Source: Glaciimonas soli
Lineage (GTDB): Bacteria; Pseudomonadota; Gammaproteobacteria; Burkholderiales; Burkholderiaceae_D
DNA: 64,000 nt
Assembly: GCF_009497155.1 (NCBI RefSeq)
Contig: NZ_WINI01000004.1
Span: forward strand, 310,001-374,000
Direction of reading: 5' to 3'
Below the pieces are notes generated by a model. It did not search any database. It was not told the origin of the DNA and saw only the letters and a program-made list of their open reading frames with translations. Shown here piece after piece: positions 25,145 through 33,260 of the stretch (its first letter is position 1; each line of letters starts with the position of its first letter). A program made the translations under genes and the position numbers.

Positions 25145-25617
25145 CTATATATATGTTAACTTCCGTTTTTCGAGTCGATGGGTTTTTGCGAAAATAATTT
25201 GCAAGAGAAAAGCGGATGCATCCTGAGTCGCAAATCCTTGAGACGTCAGTGTTCCTGGGCATTACCCATGCATCGTTTTCACATCATTTATTTACACGCT
25301 TGATTGAAAGCCGTATCAGCTTTCTTGAAACCCGTGCGTTGTCCCTTGCACCGCTGTTGCTTGATTTTTTTCAAGCTTCATTTTTATTTTGGCGGTGTGA
25401 TAGATTCCTTGCTAATCAACAGAAATTTTCTTCTGCAATCGGAATCTATGCTTCCAGCGTACCGTATACAGACAGGCACTTTCAACAGGTTTCTGAGGAC
25501 GAATATAACAAAGTATTTCGGGATATGAATGGCAGGTCCAGGCTGTCGGAAATCACGCAATCACCGCAAACGAATAGCAGTGATGGCAACTGAATATTTT
25601 ATCGCTAATAGTGAAAA
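25145..25617. other. Non-coding spacer between helicase modules
   Basis: This stretch separates the YdaS-like regulator promoter from the second iteron block. Its one long plus-strand frame (25216-25593) has low-complexity composition, no ribosome site and no recognisable motif, so I do not call a gene. Confidence 0.4.
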
Positions 25618-25678
25618 CATCCTCCCATCCTCCCAACGTTGCTGCATTGATTACGAAGTGGGAAGATCGGGAAGATGG
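25618..25678. other. Second candidate iteron block
   Basis: CATCCTCCC-ATCCTCCC (25618-25634) faces GGGAAGATC-GGGAAGATGG (25660-25678), whose inverse reads CATCTTCCC-GATCTTCCC. Both arms are therefore double CATCYTCCC units in opposite orientation. The block lies 51 bp past the stop of the second SF3 helicase gene, the same place as the first array relative to its helicase, but with a different iteron sequence. Confidence 0.5.
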
Positions 25679-25728
25679 TTTGCCGTAAGCATGCAACCGG
25701 TCAGATGCAAGACCAGTTGGATGCGTGA

Positions 25729-27252
25729 TCAAGCTGCAAGTGCTAGACCAAGATCGGGTAGGAGTTGAACAATTTTTGGCAAGATTGACGCGGGGCGGAA
25801 GTACTCTTTCCCTGCTTCTGTCGCACTGACCAACCACCACGATTGATTTGATTTCCGAGACGTAAACTCTAAAGCAGAAAGCTCACGTCCAAGCGTTATC
25901 ATATTACCGGCATCAAAACCACGCTCCCTGCACCAAATCTTAAACGCCATAAAGATATCCTTGGATAACATACCGATTCTATCGGTAGACGCCACTAGAC
26001 ATTCTTCAGCAAATAGCCTTCCCGGAGAGATCTCTTCCCGGTAAATCTGCACGGCTTGTTCCGATGATTCCGGAATGGTGAAACGACCCTGCGCACGCAA
26101 CTCGTACAAACCTTCGAGCCCCCACCGTATGATGCCCGGTATTTCCGGAATCAGCGATTGCAACAGATTTGGATTGCGTTCACTTTCAGCAAACTGTTGA
26201 TTGAATGTCAGAATCATCAAACGGCGGAAATAGCCATCGCTGGTGTCCTTGCAATCTGGCATGTTGTTGGTCGATACGATCAAGCGCACGTATGGTTTGA
26301 TCGTGTGCGACTGCTTATGTTTTAGTGCAACTTCGACCGCATCGCCTGAGACTATAGCCTTCAAGTCACCATCTGCCGTAATATTTTTCTTTGGCAAATC
26401 TGGCGACACATTTAACAACTTTCCATCCATAGTTGCACGTACATACGACAGACGCAGCCGATCCAGCATGGCGCTTGACGTGTTTGCTTCGCCTATGATT
26501 TCTCTGATCAGGTCCATTAATACTGTTTTGCCATTTGCACCTTCACCCTTGAGAATCAACATCTTGTGCATGCTACTGTCAGCAACAAGCAGATAGCCGA
26601 TCCACTGGCGAATTAACTGGATTTTCTGATCACGGTCCGTGTCATTGGCCCAGACGCTGCTCAAGAACGTAATGAAACCGCCGCATGTAGCAGTGGCGCT
26701 AAATGGATGTGGAATTCGGTTCAGCAGCATATGCGCTGGGCTGTGCGGCCCCAAGATTCCGGTCGCAACATTCAGCGTGCCATTACTAAAGCAGATGAAA
26801 TTCGGATCAGGTCGAATGACATCCATCGATTGATCGCATTGGATGAACACCATCTTGATTAGCTCGGCAACATGTCTTGGCTTAGCGTCGAGACCAAGGT
26901 GAGGTACGCCCTGCTTCCTATAGTCTTTAGCAGTAGAGATACACAATATTTCCCTGTCCTCACTCTCCACTTTCCATTGCGAACTGAGGCTGAAACCAAC
27001 TTTTTCTCCATCCTTCTCGATCACATCTATCCAAGCCTGAATACCTTCCGCTTTCAAGCCACCGCCTCCATCTTGCATAGGATTTTTATCGGAACAACGA
27101 AACATTACGCCACATTCTATTATTTGCTGAAGCATGGCTCGCATCGTATCGCTTGACTGTTTGAGATAGTGGCCATCTCTCATACTCTCTACCATCAATT
27201 CTTTGAGCCAGTCTAGGTCATCGCTCTTCGCGTCTCGAATAATTATTTTCAT
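25729..27252 (-). CDS. SF3 helicase, D5/P4-alpha C-terminal type, copy 2, with GNAT-like N-terminus
   Basis: The ATG at 27252 (GAGAT 3 bases upstream) gives 507 aa; a TTG at 27276 is less likely. Residues about 150-165 (FICFSNGTLNVATG) are D5_N. Walker A GEGANGKT is at 236-243, followed by LNVSPDLPKKN and VRLIVSTNNMP. Residues 1-125 are unlike copy 1: IIIRDAKSDDLDWL, WIDVIEKDGEKVGFS and ISTAKDYRKQGV recall GNAT acetyltransferases. The cores of copies 1 and 2 are alignable but diverged, so they were probably acquired separately. Confidence 0.85.
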   Translation of the reverse strand: MKIIIRDAKSDDLDWLKELMVESMRDGHYLKQSSDTMRAMLQQIIECGVMFRCSDKNPMQDGGGGLKAEGIQAWIDVIEKDGEKVGFSLSSQWKVESEDREILCISTAKDYRKQGVPHLGLDAKPRHVAELIKMVFIQCDQSMDVIRPDPNFICFSNGTLNVATGILGPHSPAHMLLNRIPHPFSATATCGGFITFLSSVWANDTDRDQKIQLIRQWIGYLLVADSSMHKMLILKGEGANGKTVLMDLIREIIGEANTSSAMLDRLRLSYVRATMDGKLLNVSPDLPKKNITADGDLKAIVSGDAVEVALKHKQSHTIKPYVRLIVSTNNMPDCKDTSDGYFRRLMILTFNQQFAESERNPNLLQSLIPEIPGIIRWGLEGLYELRAQGRFTIPESSEQAVQIYREEISPGRLFAEECLVASTDRIGMLSKDIFMAFKIWCRERGFDAGNMITLGRELSALEFTSRKSNQSWWLVSATEAGKEYFRPASILPKIVQLLPDLGLALAA

Positions 27253-27273
27253 TTTATCTCGCCGGATAAAGTA

Positions 27274-27303
27274 CAAAAAAGGCGCTGTAAGCGTCTTTTT
27301 AAT
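27274..27303 (-). terminator. Rho-independent terminator
   Basis: GACGC/GCGCC (one G-U pair) around a TTACA loop is flanked by six A and six T, so it works on both strands. On the minus strand it follows the nuclease-like gene ending at 27396 and separates the defence-type operon from helicase copy 2. Confidence 0.8.
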
Positions 27304-27395
27304 ACTGTTTACATATTACTTCTATGATGCCTTTCTAACATTGCATACTAGCTATCAACGTTAGCCTAACGTATTCCCCAGAACGGTAGTTTCCT

Positions 27396-28151
27396 TTAGG
27401 CAAGACGAGAAAACGTCACAATTGCGCCAACGAAGTGGTGCCTAGTTGATGTGTCTAGTACATACTCGCAAACTTCCTCTTTGATCGTTCCGTCCGGCTC
27501 CCAACTGACTCCAAAAGTTTCGACGGATTCAACAACATCGCTACGCTGCCCGAGACCAGCTAACCACCTTTGATATTTCTTCTTTACTTCGACCTCCTTG
27601 ACGAACGCTTCATGTAAATTTTGTGGCACTGGCGTTTCGTGTAATGCAGCGAATACGACAAATCCCAACACGCTCGCGCCAGTGTCCCCTTCAAGCCTCA
27701 TGAATTCCAAATTCCGACGAAGATCATCCATTACCAATTTGCGTGCTGGATCGAAGCCTTTAAGTTCGATGGCGCAAAGTGGTTGCCGACCAAAGTATCC
27801 AGATTTAGGTGAGTCGTGATAAACAGCGATATCAATTCGGCCATTTCGGTCGATTTTAGGGGGTACTTTCGAACGCCGCTTAGTCGATCCACGAACCAAT
27901 GGATGACCAAACTTGAACGGTAACAGGCAGTCTCGAGCAAACTTCTTAGTACTCTGCTCGATCCGAATTTCGTAAGCATGAGCAGGAACATAATTATGCT
28001 CGTCGATGGCATTTGCTGTATTAACTGTAAAAAGGTACTCTGCATTGAATGCCAGTGCCGGCTCATCCGTAAAGCTATGCATCGCTTGGCATGCCCTTTT
28101 CATTCCGGTCTTAATTGCTTCGATAATTTGTTTTTGATTATGCATAGACAT
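27396..28151 (-). CDS. PD-(D/E)XK nuclease-like protein, possible restriction enzyme
   Basis: Starting at ATG 28151 (GTG 28187 is an alternative) the protein is 251 aa. The segment GRIDIAVYHD, then PLCAIELKGFDPARKLVMDDLRRN, has the D-x(about 18)-E-x-K layout of PD-(D/E)XK nucleases with hydrophobic strands before each acidic residue. It lies 95 bp downstream of a DNA methyltransferase gene on the same strand, so it may be its cognate endonuclease. No signal peptide is present. The rest of the protein is unrecognised. Confidence 0.6.
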   Translation of the reverse strand: MSMHNQKQIIEAIKTGMKRACQAMHSFTDEPALAFNAEYLFTVNTANAIDEHNYVPAHAYEIRIEQSTKKFARDCLLPFKFGHPLVRGSTKRRSKVPPKIDRNGRIDIAVYHDSPKSGYFGRQPLCAIELKGFDPARKLVMDDLRRNLEFMRLEGDTGASVLGFVVFAALHETPVPQNLHEAFVKEVEVKKKYQRWLAGLGQRSDVVESVETFGVSWEPDGTIKEEVCEYVLDTSTRHHFVGAIVTFSRLA

Positions 28152-28246
28152 TCGGAGGATAACAGCGACTTCTAGAGCCGCAAACACGATAATTGTTCAT
28201 CGTTTTAGAATTCTCGGCGCTTTAGGTTACCCATATTTGGCGCTCT

Positions 28247-29584
28247 TTAACCATGTCTAAAATAGAGAACGCTCTCGGTCGAAGTGCGATTCGCAACGTA
28301 CATGCGTGCTTTCGGATTTATTCCGGCCATCGATCGTTTGGAGTGGAAGTCTCCTCGATGAACTAGTTCAAGCCCACTATTCGACGCCATTTCACAAACG
28401 ATTTGTGGGACATTGTTATATACGTCCTTGTAATACGAGTCCTGAACTACAAGCACACATGTGCCATTCCGCGCTAACACGCGACCAACCTCAGAAAGCG
28501 AACGGGAAAGCGACGCAAAATATTGAAGGTGATTCTTGAAGTAATAGGTGCTGGAAGCCACTGAAGAGTGATCATAAACGGCATCAAGAAAAGTTAAGCA
28601 TGTCGGTCCCCAACTAGGATTAAGTGCTTTAGGCTCCTTTGTTACAGTTGAAGTCCCTGTGAGCGACCTCCGCAGACTGTCAAACTCGGAAGTAGAAAGT
28701 CCCAAAACGGCCAATTCGATTGCAGTCGCGACCGCGTAGTCGATACGTGTACAGTAAGGTGGGGAGCTGATAACAGCATCGGCGCTTGAGTCCGCGAGCT
28801 TAATGTCCTCCGCGTTTCCCATCTGCAAAGCGATTGGAATTACCTTTTTAGTCTTGACTTGTTTTTGCGAAAAAATTTTCACACTGAGGGATTGAACCTC
28901 GCTTATGAATGTCTCAGCAATGAGACTAGCAGATGGTCTTTTTCGATTCAGAGTACTCCGGGGAATTTTTGTCCATGTTGGGTTCGTTGGTACAAAATCC
29001 CGAAGTAAACGTCGAGTAGTTCTAAATAGTGCCAAATAAAAGAACGCAGCAAGAGCGGAGATTTCATTTAGAACAGAAGCCTCTTTTAACGATGCATATC
29101 GATCAAATGAAACCAGGGCACGATTGATCTCGAGTTCGAGTGCGCGTATATGGGTCGCACTTTGTGGCGTTAGCCACACCCTTAGCGGGTCGGCAGCGCT
29201 ATCAAACATTTTGTGAACTTGCGCCCGATCAACCAGCAAGCGCGCAAGATGAGGTAGGCTAGGAGCGTCAGCGTAAGATACTGCATTTGCTTTAGCCACA
29301 ACAACCATAGCCGGGTTTAGATCAAATCCGACAGCCTTGTAACCTAGGCTATTCGCCGCATTAGTTGTGGTCCCGCTCCCATTCCATGGATCAAGTACCA
29401 ATGCATCCTTATCCAGCGAAAGAGACTTCAGTACATTCAATGCAAACGATGATGAGTACCCTGCGTAATACGGAAATAGCCTGGCCTCTTGCACCGACAA
29501 CGTGTCATTGTTTCTTTTTGGGTTTAAAGTGTGGATACTCGAAAAGTTCTTTTCGACAATCGTGTCGTTGGAGCATTTGTTCAT
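28247..29584 (-). CDS. DNA methyltransferase, SPPY type (probable N4-cytosine or N6-adenine)
   Basis: This 445-aa protein has motif I as LDPWNGSGTT near residues 58-67 with GYKAVGFDLNP following (AdoMet binding). Motif IV, SSPPYCTRIDYA, lies near residue 275. The order I, long insert, IV fits an alpha-type arrangement with target recognition between. SPPY rather than DPPY/NPPY leans to N4-cytosine. The gene lies 51 bp after a HEPN gene and is followed by a nuclease-like gene: methyltransferase and restriction-type partner with two extra proteins. Confidence 0.85.
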   Translation of the reverse strand: MNKCSNDTIVEKNFSSIHTLNPKRNNDTLSVQEARLFPYYAGYSSSFALNVLKSLSLDKDALVLDPWNGSGTTTNAANSLGYKAVGFDLNPAMVVVAKANAVSYADAPSLPHLARLLVDRAQVHKMFDSAADPLRVWLTPQSATHIRALELEINRALVSFDRYASLKEASVLNEISALAAFFYLALFRTTRRLLRDFVPTNPTWTKIPRSTLNRKRPSASLIAETFISEVQSLSVKIFSQKQVKTKKVIPIALQMGNAEDIKLADSSADAVISSPPYCTRIDYAVATAIELAVLGLSTSEFDSLRRSLTGTSTVTKEPKALNPSWGPTCLTFLDAVYDHSSVASSTYYFKNHLQYFASLSRSLSEVGRVLARNGTCVLVVQDSYYKDVYNNVPQIVCEMASNSGLELVHRGDFHSKRSMAGINPKARMYVANRTSTESVLYFRHG

Positions 29585-29635
29585 TTCAACTGTCTTAATT
29601 TGTCGTTTGTCACTATTGTTGCTTTACTATTTACG

Positions 29636-30337
29636 TTACGCCGCACTCCGATAGACTCCACGGTACCTTGGTTGCACAAAACTTAGATCAGAGGCATGTT
29701 CTTCAAGCGCTGATAAAAAATAGATACACTCCGCGTAAACTGCGTCCATTCTTAACACTAAGTCTGCCAACGTCCGTCCTTCACCCACTTCAGTAGCAGT
29801 ATCCCGCCCGTGAGCGACGGCGTTCCGCTTATCAACTATCTCTTGTAAGTAGCCAATTTGTCTTGGCTCCGGCGTAGGCGGAAGATCAATCCCAAAGCAA
29901 TGAAAAACCTCTTCAATAGTAGATGGATGCACATTGTGTAAGAACGTTCCGAACGCTGTGTTAGAGATGGTGCAAACAGAACTGTCTGCCATTTTTTCAA
30001 ACAGAGCACGGCGCGATGGCCATTTTTTCTTCTCCCCAGCGTCCCGTACGGATGTAAGAAACGGGTCTAACGCGACTACGTTTACACTATATTCAAGATG
30101 GGCGTTCTGAACTTGAGACGCGCTAATGAAATTCAGCAAGCCTTGAACACCCTGCTCCACACAGTACTCTAGCGCTCCATATAAAGAGACATAGACCATC
30201 CCTCTAATTGTGGCACTAGTTGGGTCGTTTTTTGGGACTTCCGACTGGGGACCTCCGTCAATTTTTAGGAGGCCCAACATTAATCTAGCTTCTGCCAGCC
30301 GCGCGTTGACGCCAGTTCGGACGTGATCAAGATTCAC
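29636..30337 (-). CDS. MAE_28990-type HEPN protein, putative RNase
   Basis: This 233-aa helical protein starts with GTG 30337, overlapping the stop of the DUF262 gene (GTGA). Near its C-terminus, VDKRNAVAHGRDT contains the HEPN R-x4-H motif (R-N-A-V-A-H), used for metal-independent RNA cleavage in this fold. The N-terminal IRGMVYVSLYGALEYCVEQGV is typical of the MAE_28990/MAE_18760 group. The tight overlap implies a complex or toxin/controller pair with the DUF262 protein. Confidence 0.75.
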   Translation of the reverse strand: MNLDHVRTGVNARLAEARLMLGLLKIDGGPQSEVPKNDPTSATIRGMVYVSLYGALEYCVEQGVQGLLNFISASQVQNAHLEYSVNVVALDPFLTSVRDAGEKKKWPSRRALFEKMADSSVCTISNTAFGTFLHNVHPSTIEEVFHCFGIDLPPTPEPRQIGYLQEIVDKRNAVAHGRDTATEVGEGRTLADLVLRMDAVYAECIYFLSALEEHASDLSFVQPRYRGVYRSAA

Positions 30338-31377
30338 AACAGCTTGTCCCTAGTGTATTCGATTCGTCCAATTACCATTCTCTTAGCGTTCGAGCCTGCC
30401 CCAGTAAATTTCTTTAGTTCATCGTCAGAAAGTAATGCAACTACAAGACCAGGGTCGATTTTTGATCCTGCACGCAATGCTAGTGCTGCACCCACAGAGA
30501 CTGCCTCAAACAAATTAATTGGTGTAGCCTTCCGGCTACGCGATATACCGTCAGGTAAAGCCGCCATCAAGGCATCGAATACCTCTCTGAATAGTTTTAG
30601 CGTAACTTTGTCGATATCGATCTTTTGGTATTTTTTCATAAAGGCGTTAAGGAATTCCTTTACCGAGTGATCGAATTCTTTATAGCCATGAAGATATGCC
30701 AAAAATCGGAGAACCAATTCTTCATACATACCGTTGTTCTTGTCGCCGTCCTTTATCTTGACCACAGCTCGAAAAGCTGGGTATGCCGACATCTCCTTTA
30801 TCGTATCGTTAAATGGTCCTCTATAAACACAGTTTCGAATCTCTTGTGCGGTCAACAGCACGCCGCCTGTGTTCAAACGTTCGAATAGGTCAAAACGCAC
30901 CGACAAATCACTTTTGTCATTTAACACCGTAACTCGAAGCGGGCGGGTAAAGAAACGCAATTGCAGAGACTTCGGAAAATCTGCGAAGGTCAAATTATTT
31001 AAAGCGGTTAGTTTCTCAAGTCCTGTGATTGTTAAAGGCTTGTCCCTCGAAATTTTCTCAAGCAATATAACTGAAGCGACGAAATGAGACAGAGTTCCAA
31101 GACGCTGTACACCGTCAACAACCTCCCAAGTCGAGTCCGAATTTGTCGCCATAAATAAGCTTGGCACCGGTATTCCTAAAAATACGGATTCGATCAATGC
31201 AGATTGGCGCACAGGATCCCAAATAAACTGACGTTGGTATTCAGGCGGAACAAAAATATCCCCGCTTTCTACCATATCAAGTAGCTGTCTCACGGAAAGA
31301 TCGTAACTATCAAACGAAACTAACTTGCGCTCTTGGTCAAGTTGTACTTGAACGTCATTCGGAGTTGCGACCATCAT
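30334..31377 (-). CDS. DUF262 (ParB/GmrS-like) protein
   Basis: This 347-aa protein has the DUF262 signature: VPPEYQRQFIWDPVRQSALIESVFLGIPVPS, VVDGVQRLGTL (variant of DGQQRLTTL), LFERLNTGGVLLTAQEIRNC. DUF262 is the ParB-like NTPase/DNase module found in GmrS and SspE. The usual C-terminal DUF1524 HNH nuclease is absent; the C-terminal 150 residues are helical. It heads the minus-strand operon and overlaps the HEPN gene by 4 bp. Sensor or NTPase switch for the HEPN protein is the inference. Confidence 0.85.
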   Translation of the reverse strand: MMVATPNDVQVQLDQERKLVSFDSYDLSVRQLLDMVESGDIFVPPEYQRQFIWDPVRQSALIESVFLGIPVPSLFMATNSDSTWEVVDGVQRLGTLSHFVASVILLEKISRDKPLTITGLEKLTALNNLTFADFPKSLQLRFFTRPLRVTVLNDKSDLSVRFDLFERLNTGGVLLTAQEIRNCVYRGPFNDTIKEMSAYPAFRAVVKIKDGDKNNGMYEELVLRFLAYLHGYKEFDHSVKEFLNAFMKKYQKIDIDKVTLKLFREVFDALMAALPDGISRSRKATPINLFEAVSVGAALALRAGSKIDPGLVVALLSDDELKKFTGAGSNAKRMVIGRIEYTRDKLL

Positions 31378-31427
31378 TTTCCTATCTCGTGGTTAATACG
31401 CATCACTCAGAGGCAACGCATCTGTTC

Positions 31428-31613
31428 TTACTTAGTAGTTCTTTCGCAGCCACCCGCCTTCCCACATTCGGCGAATAATCTTGAATTGCGTACCGATTCG
31501 CCCATCGCTCCCGAAATAATACGGTCACCCGTGGGCGCATCGCGCAGCATAACATGGACAAGTACTGCCGGTTGCCCCGTGATTTTTAAGCAAGTGAAGA
31601 CGAGACGTCGCGC
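31428..31613 (-). pseudogene. Coding-like remnant of unknown gene
   Basis: On the minus strand, 61 codons read as plausible protein (ITGQPAVLVHVMLRDAPTG, then a Cys/Gly-rich end ECGKAGGCERTTK) before a stop at 31428. The frame is closed upstream by TGA at about 31614. The only ATG gives 40 aa without a ribosome site. It could be a degraded gene or a short real one; the family is not recognised. Confidence 0.3.
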
Positions 31614-31717
31614 TCACGCGGGCATGCTCTCCTGCCTTGAACGTATTAAGGTGCCCTAATCCATGCCGAACTGTTTTTACAATCTGTCACCCACAGTACC
31701 GGGGCGATTTGAGTCTC

Positions 31718-31807
31718 ATCCCAGTAGTTCTATAACTGGGATTGTGCCTCGCGCGGTTTTTTGCGCACGGACACAACCGCATGGTGAGAAGCCGCCGAAG
31801 GACGGCT
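31718..31807. other. Cluster of hairpins, possible structured RNA
   Basis: Three hairpins follow within 90 bp: ATCCCAGT/ACTGGGAT with a 9-base loop (31718-31742), GCGC/GCGC around a T-run (31751-31766), and AGCCGCC-GAAG-GACGGCT with one mismatch (31790-31807). They lie in an 800-bp gene-poor stretch between the defence-type operon and the Panacea pair. Confidence 0.35.
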
Positions 31808-31967
31808 CCCCTGCATATCATGATTACCATGCTGTCGCGTTTTTAGACGCACCAGCGTCGCGACATGGGAATCCGCACATAAATTAATTATTTGACACAA
31901 TAGAGCCCAATTCTATTTATAACGGACAGCTACTCAAAGACCAAAAGCCTTTACTGAAAAAAATTAA

Positions 31968-31987
31968 TACTGTATATTTAAACAGTA
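31968..31987. promoter_or_regulatory. Near-consensus LexA (SOS) box
   Basis: TACTG-N10-CAGTA, with the centre TATATTTAAA, matches the LexA operator consensus TACTG(TA)5CAGTA at the ten conserved outer bases and most of the A/T core. It sits inside a longer 12-bp perfect dyad (31962-31993). The nearest downstream plus-strand gene is the Panacea antitoxin at 32180; the DUF262 operon starts 590 bp to the left. Confidence 0.7.
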
Positions 31988-32096
31988 TTAATTGAACTTG
32001 CTAGATAACCTTTTGGTCCTAATCATATACTCTGATGTTTTTTCATGAATTCTGAGCTGTTCTGGTAGCGAATATCATTTTTAGTAGCTAAATGAT

Positions 32097-32125
32097 TTGA
32101 CAAGGCGATCACAAGTATATAAATT
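32097..32125 (+). promoter_or_regulatory. Candidate sigma70 promoter of the Panacea pair
   Basis: TTGACA at 32097-32102 and TAAATT at 32120-32125 (17-base spacing; TATAAA overlaps two bases earlier) lie 55 bp before the antitoxin start. The LexA box is 110 bp further upstream, too far for direct overlap with this promoter. Confidence 0.45.
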
Positions 32126-32179
32126 AAGGTCGAATTAGCTGTCCAGTTTGCAAATGTCTTGCGACGGAGGCTTAAAATT

Positions 32180-32758
32180 ATGCAAAATATCTTCTCAGAA
32201 AAAAAAGCCGCGCAAGTTGCCGCTTATTTCCTCTTTCAAGCCCGTGGTCGATTGCCAGTTCTGAAGCTGATGAAGCTAATGTATTTGGTTGAACGTCGAT
32301 CCTATCAACAATACGGTGAGCCGATAATTGGTGATACGCTCGTCTCTATGGAGCATGGCCCAGTTCTATCGAGGACTCTTAACCGTATCAATGGCATGAC
32401 GCCATCTGCTGAAGATGGTTGGGACATGTGGGTTTCAGATCGGGAGGGCTACGATGTAGCGCTTAGCGATGCTAGTCTCATTAGATCACCAGAAGAAGAT
32501 TTACTCGAATTGAGTGATGCAGATTTGAGTTTACTTGCTGAAACGTGGGCTGAATTCGGTCATTTAAGTAAATATCAAATTCGTGATTACACTCATGATC
32601 ATTGCCCAGAATGGGTAGATCCAGACGGGTCATCGGTAGCTATAAGCATCAATCGGTTATTTGAAGTGCTCGACTTCAATAATGATCAATCACAAACGCT
32701 TGCCACTAGACTCGAAGAGCAACGTGTAATAAACACCGCTTTTGCGTCTGCGATTTAA
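32180..32758 (+). CDS. Panacea (SocA-like, DUF4065) antitoxin
   Basis: ATG 32180 with GGAGG 10 bases upstream gives 192 aa. Residues 8-60 (AAQVAAYFL, LPVLKLMKLMYLVERRSYQQYGEPIIGDTLVSMEHGPV) are the Panacea/DUF4065 signature, with KL.Kl.Y and S...GPV conserved. Panacea domains act as chaperone-like antitoxins paired with many unrelated toxins. The next gene begins 3 bp after the stop, the classic two-gene arrangement. Confidence 0.85.
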   Translation: MQNIFSEKKAAQVAAYFLFQARGRLPVLKLMKLMYLVERRSYQQYGEPIIGDTLVSMEHGPVLSRTLNRINGMTPSAEDGWDMWVSDREGYDVALSDASLIRSPEEDLLELSDADLSLLAETWAEFGHLSKYQIRDYTHDHCPEWVDPDGSSVAISINRLFEVLDFNNDQSQTLATRLEEQRVINTAFASAI

Positions 32759-32761
32759 TTT

Positions 32762-33154
32762 ATGACAGTTTGGGTCCCAACTGCAGGGCAAACATTATTT
32801 ATACCGTCTGGACCTGCTGGGGCTCATCTTTTTATAATATTAAATGACCCAGTTGCAATTCCCGACTATCCCGGCGCAGTTTGCCTTCTTGTGTGCGTAT
32901 GCTCCAAATATCCCGACTTGCCGTTCGACCCTACCTGTGAACTGGCTCCTGATTGTCATCCCTTTGTAAGGCACGACAGTTACGTCGCTTACAGGCATGC
33001 TCGCATAGAAACGTCTACTTCACTTACTACACTAGTGGCTCAAGGGGTATTCACAGTAAATCAACCATGCGTGGACCCCCTGTTTTCACGAGTAAAAGCT
33101 GGGTTAAACTTATCCAGACACACAAAGCGCGCCTTTAAAAATCTTCCGATTTAG
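32762..33154 (+). CDS. Putative toxin partner of the Panacea antitoxin
   Basis: This 130-aa protein starts 3 bp after the antitoxin. Features are a Gly/Pro-rich beta start (SGPAGAHLFIILNDP), several Cys, and a central HPFVRHDSYVAYRHARIE that resembles a PemK/MazF-like strand-loop. I cannot assign a mechanism. Position next to a Panacea gene makes a toxin likely. A strong terminator follows. Confidence 0.6.
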   Translation: MTVWVPTAGQTLFIPSGPAGAHLFIILNDPVAIPDYPGAVCLLVCVCSKYPDLPFDPTCELAPDCHPFVRHDSYVAYRHARIETSTSLTTLVAQGVFTVNQPCVDPLFSRVKAGLNLSRHTKRAFKNLPI

Positions 33155-33226
33155 TTTCAAAAGTGGCTTAACTATCCATAGGCTCTTGTATAGTAAGGTA
33201 TTGTTGTTCATAGATAAGTCAAGCAT

Positions 33227-33260
33227 GGGTGAACTCTGTTGAGTTCACCCTATTTTTTTT
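33227..33260 (+). terminator. Strong rho-independent terminator
   Basis: A perfect 10-bp stem GGGTGAACTC/GAGTTCACCC with a TGTT loop is followed by TATTTTTTTT. It ends the Panacea pair on the plus strand and contains the integrase stop codon on the other strand. Confidence 0.9.

Noticed and set aside
25216-25593. 125-codon plus-strand frame between the helicase modules
   Set aside because: There is no ribosome site, no recognisable motif, low-complexity composition, and it lies over the probable regulator promoter.
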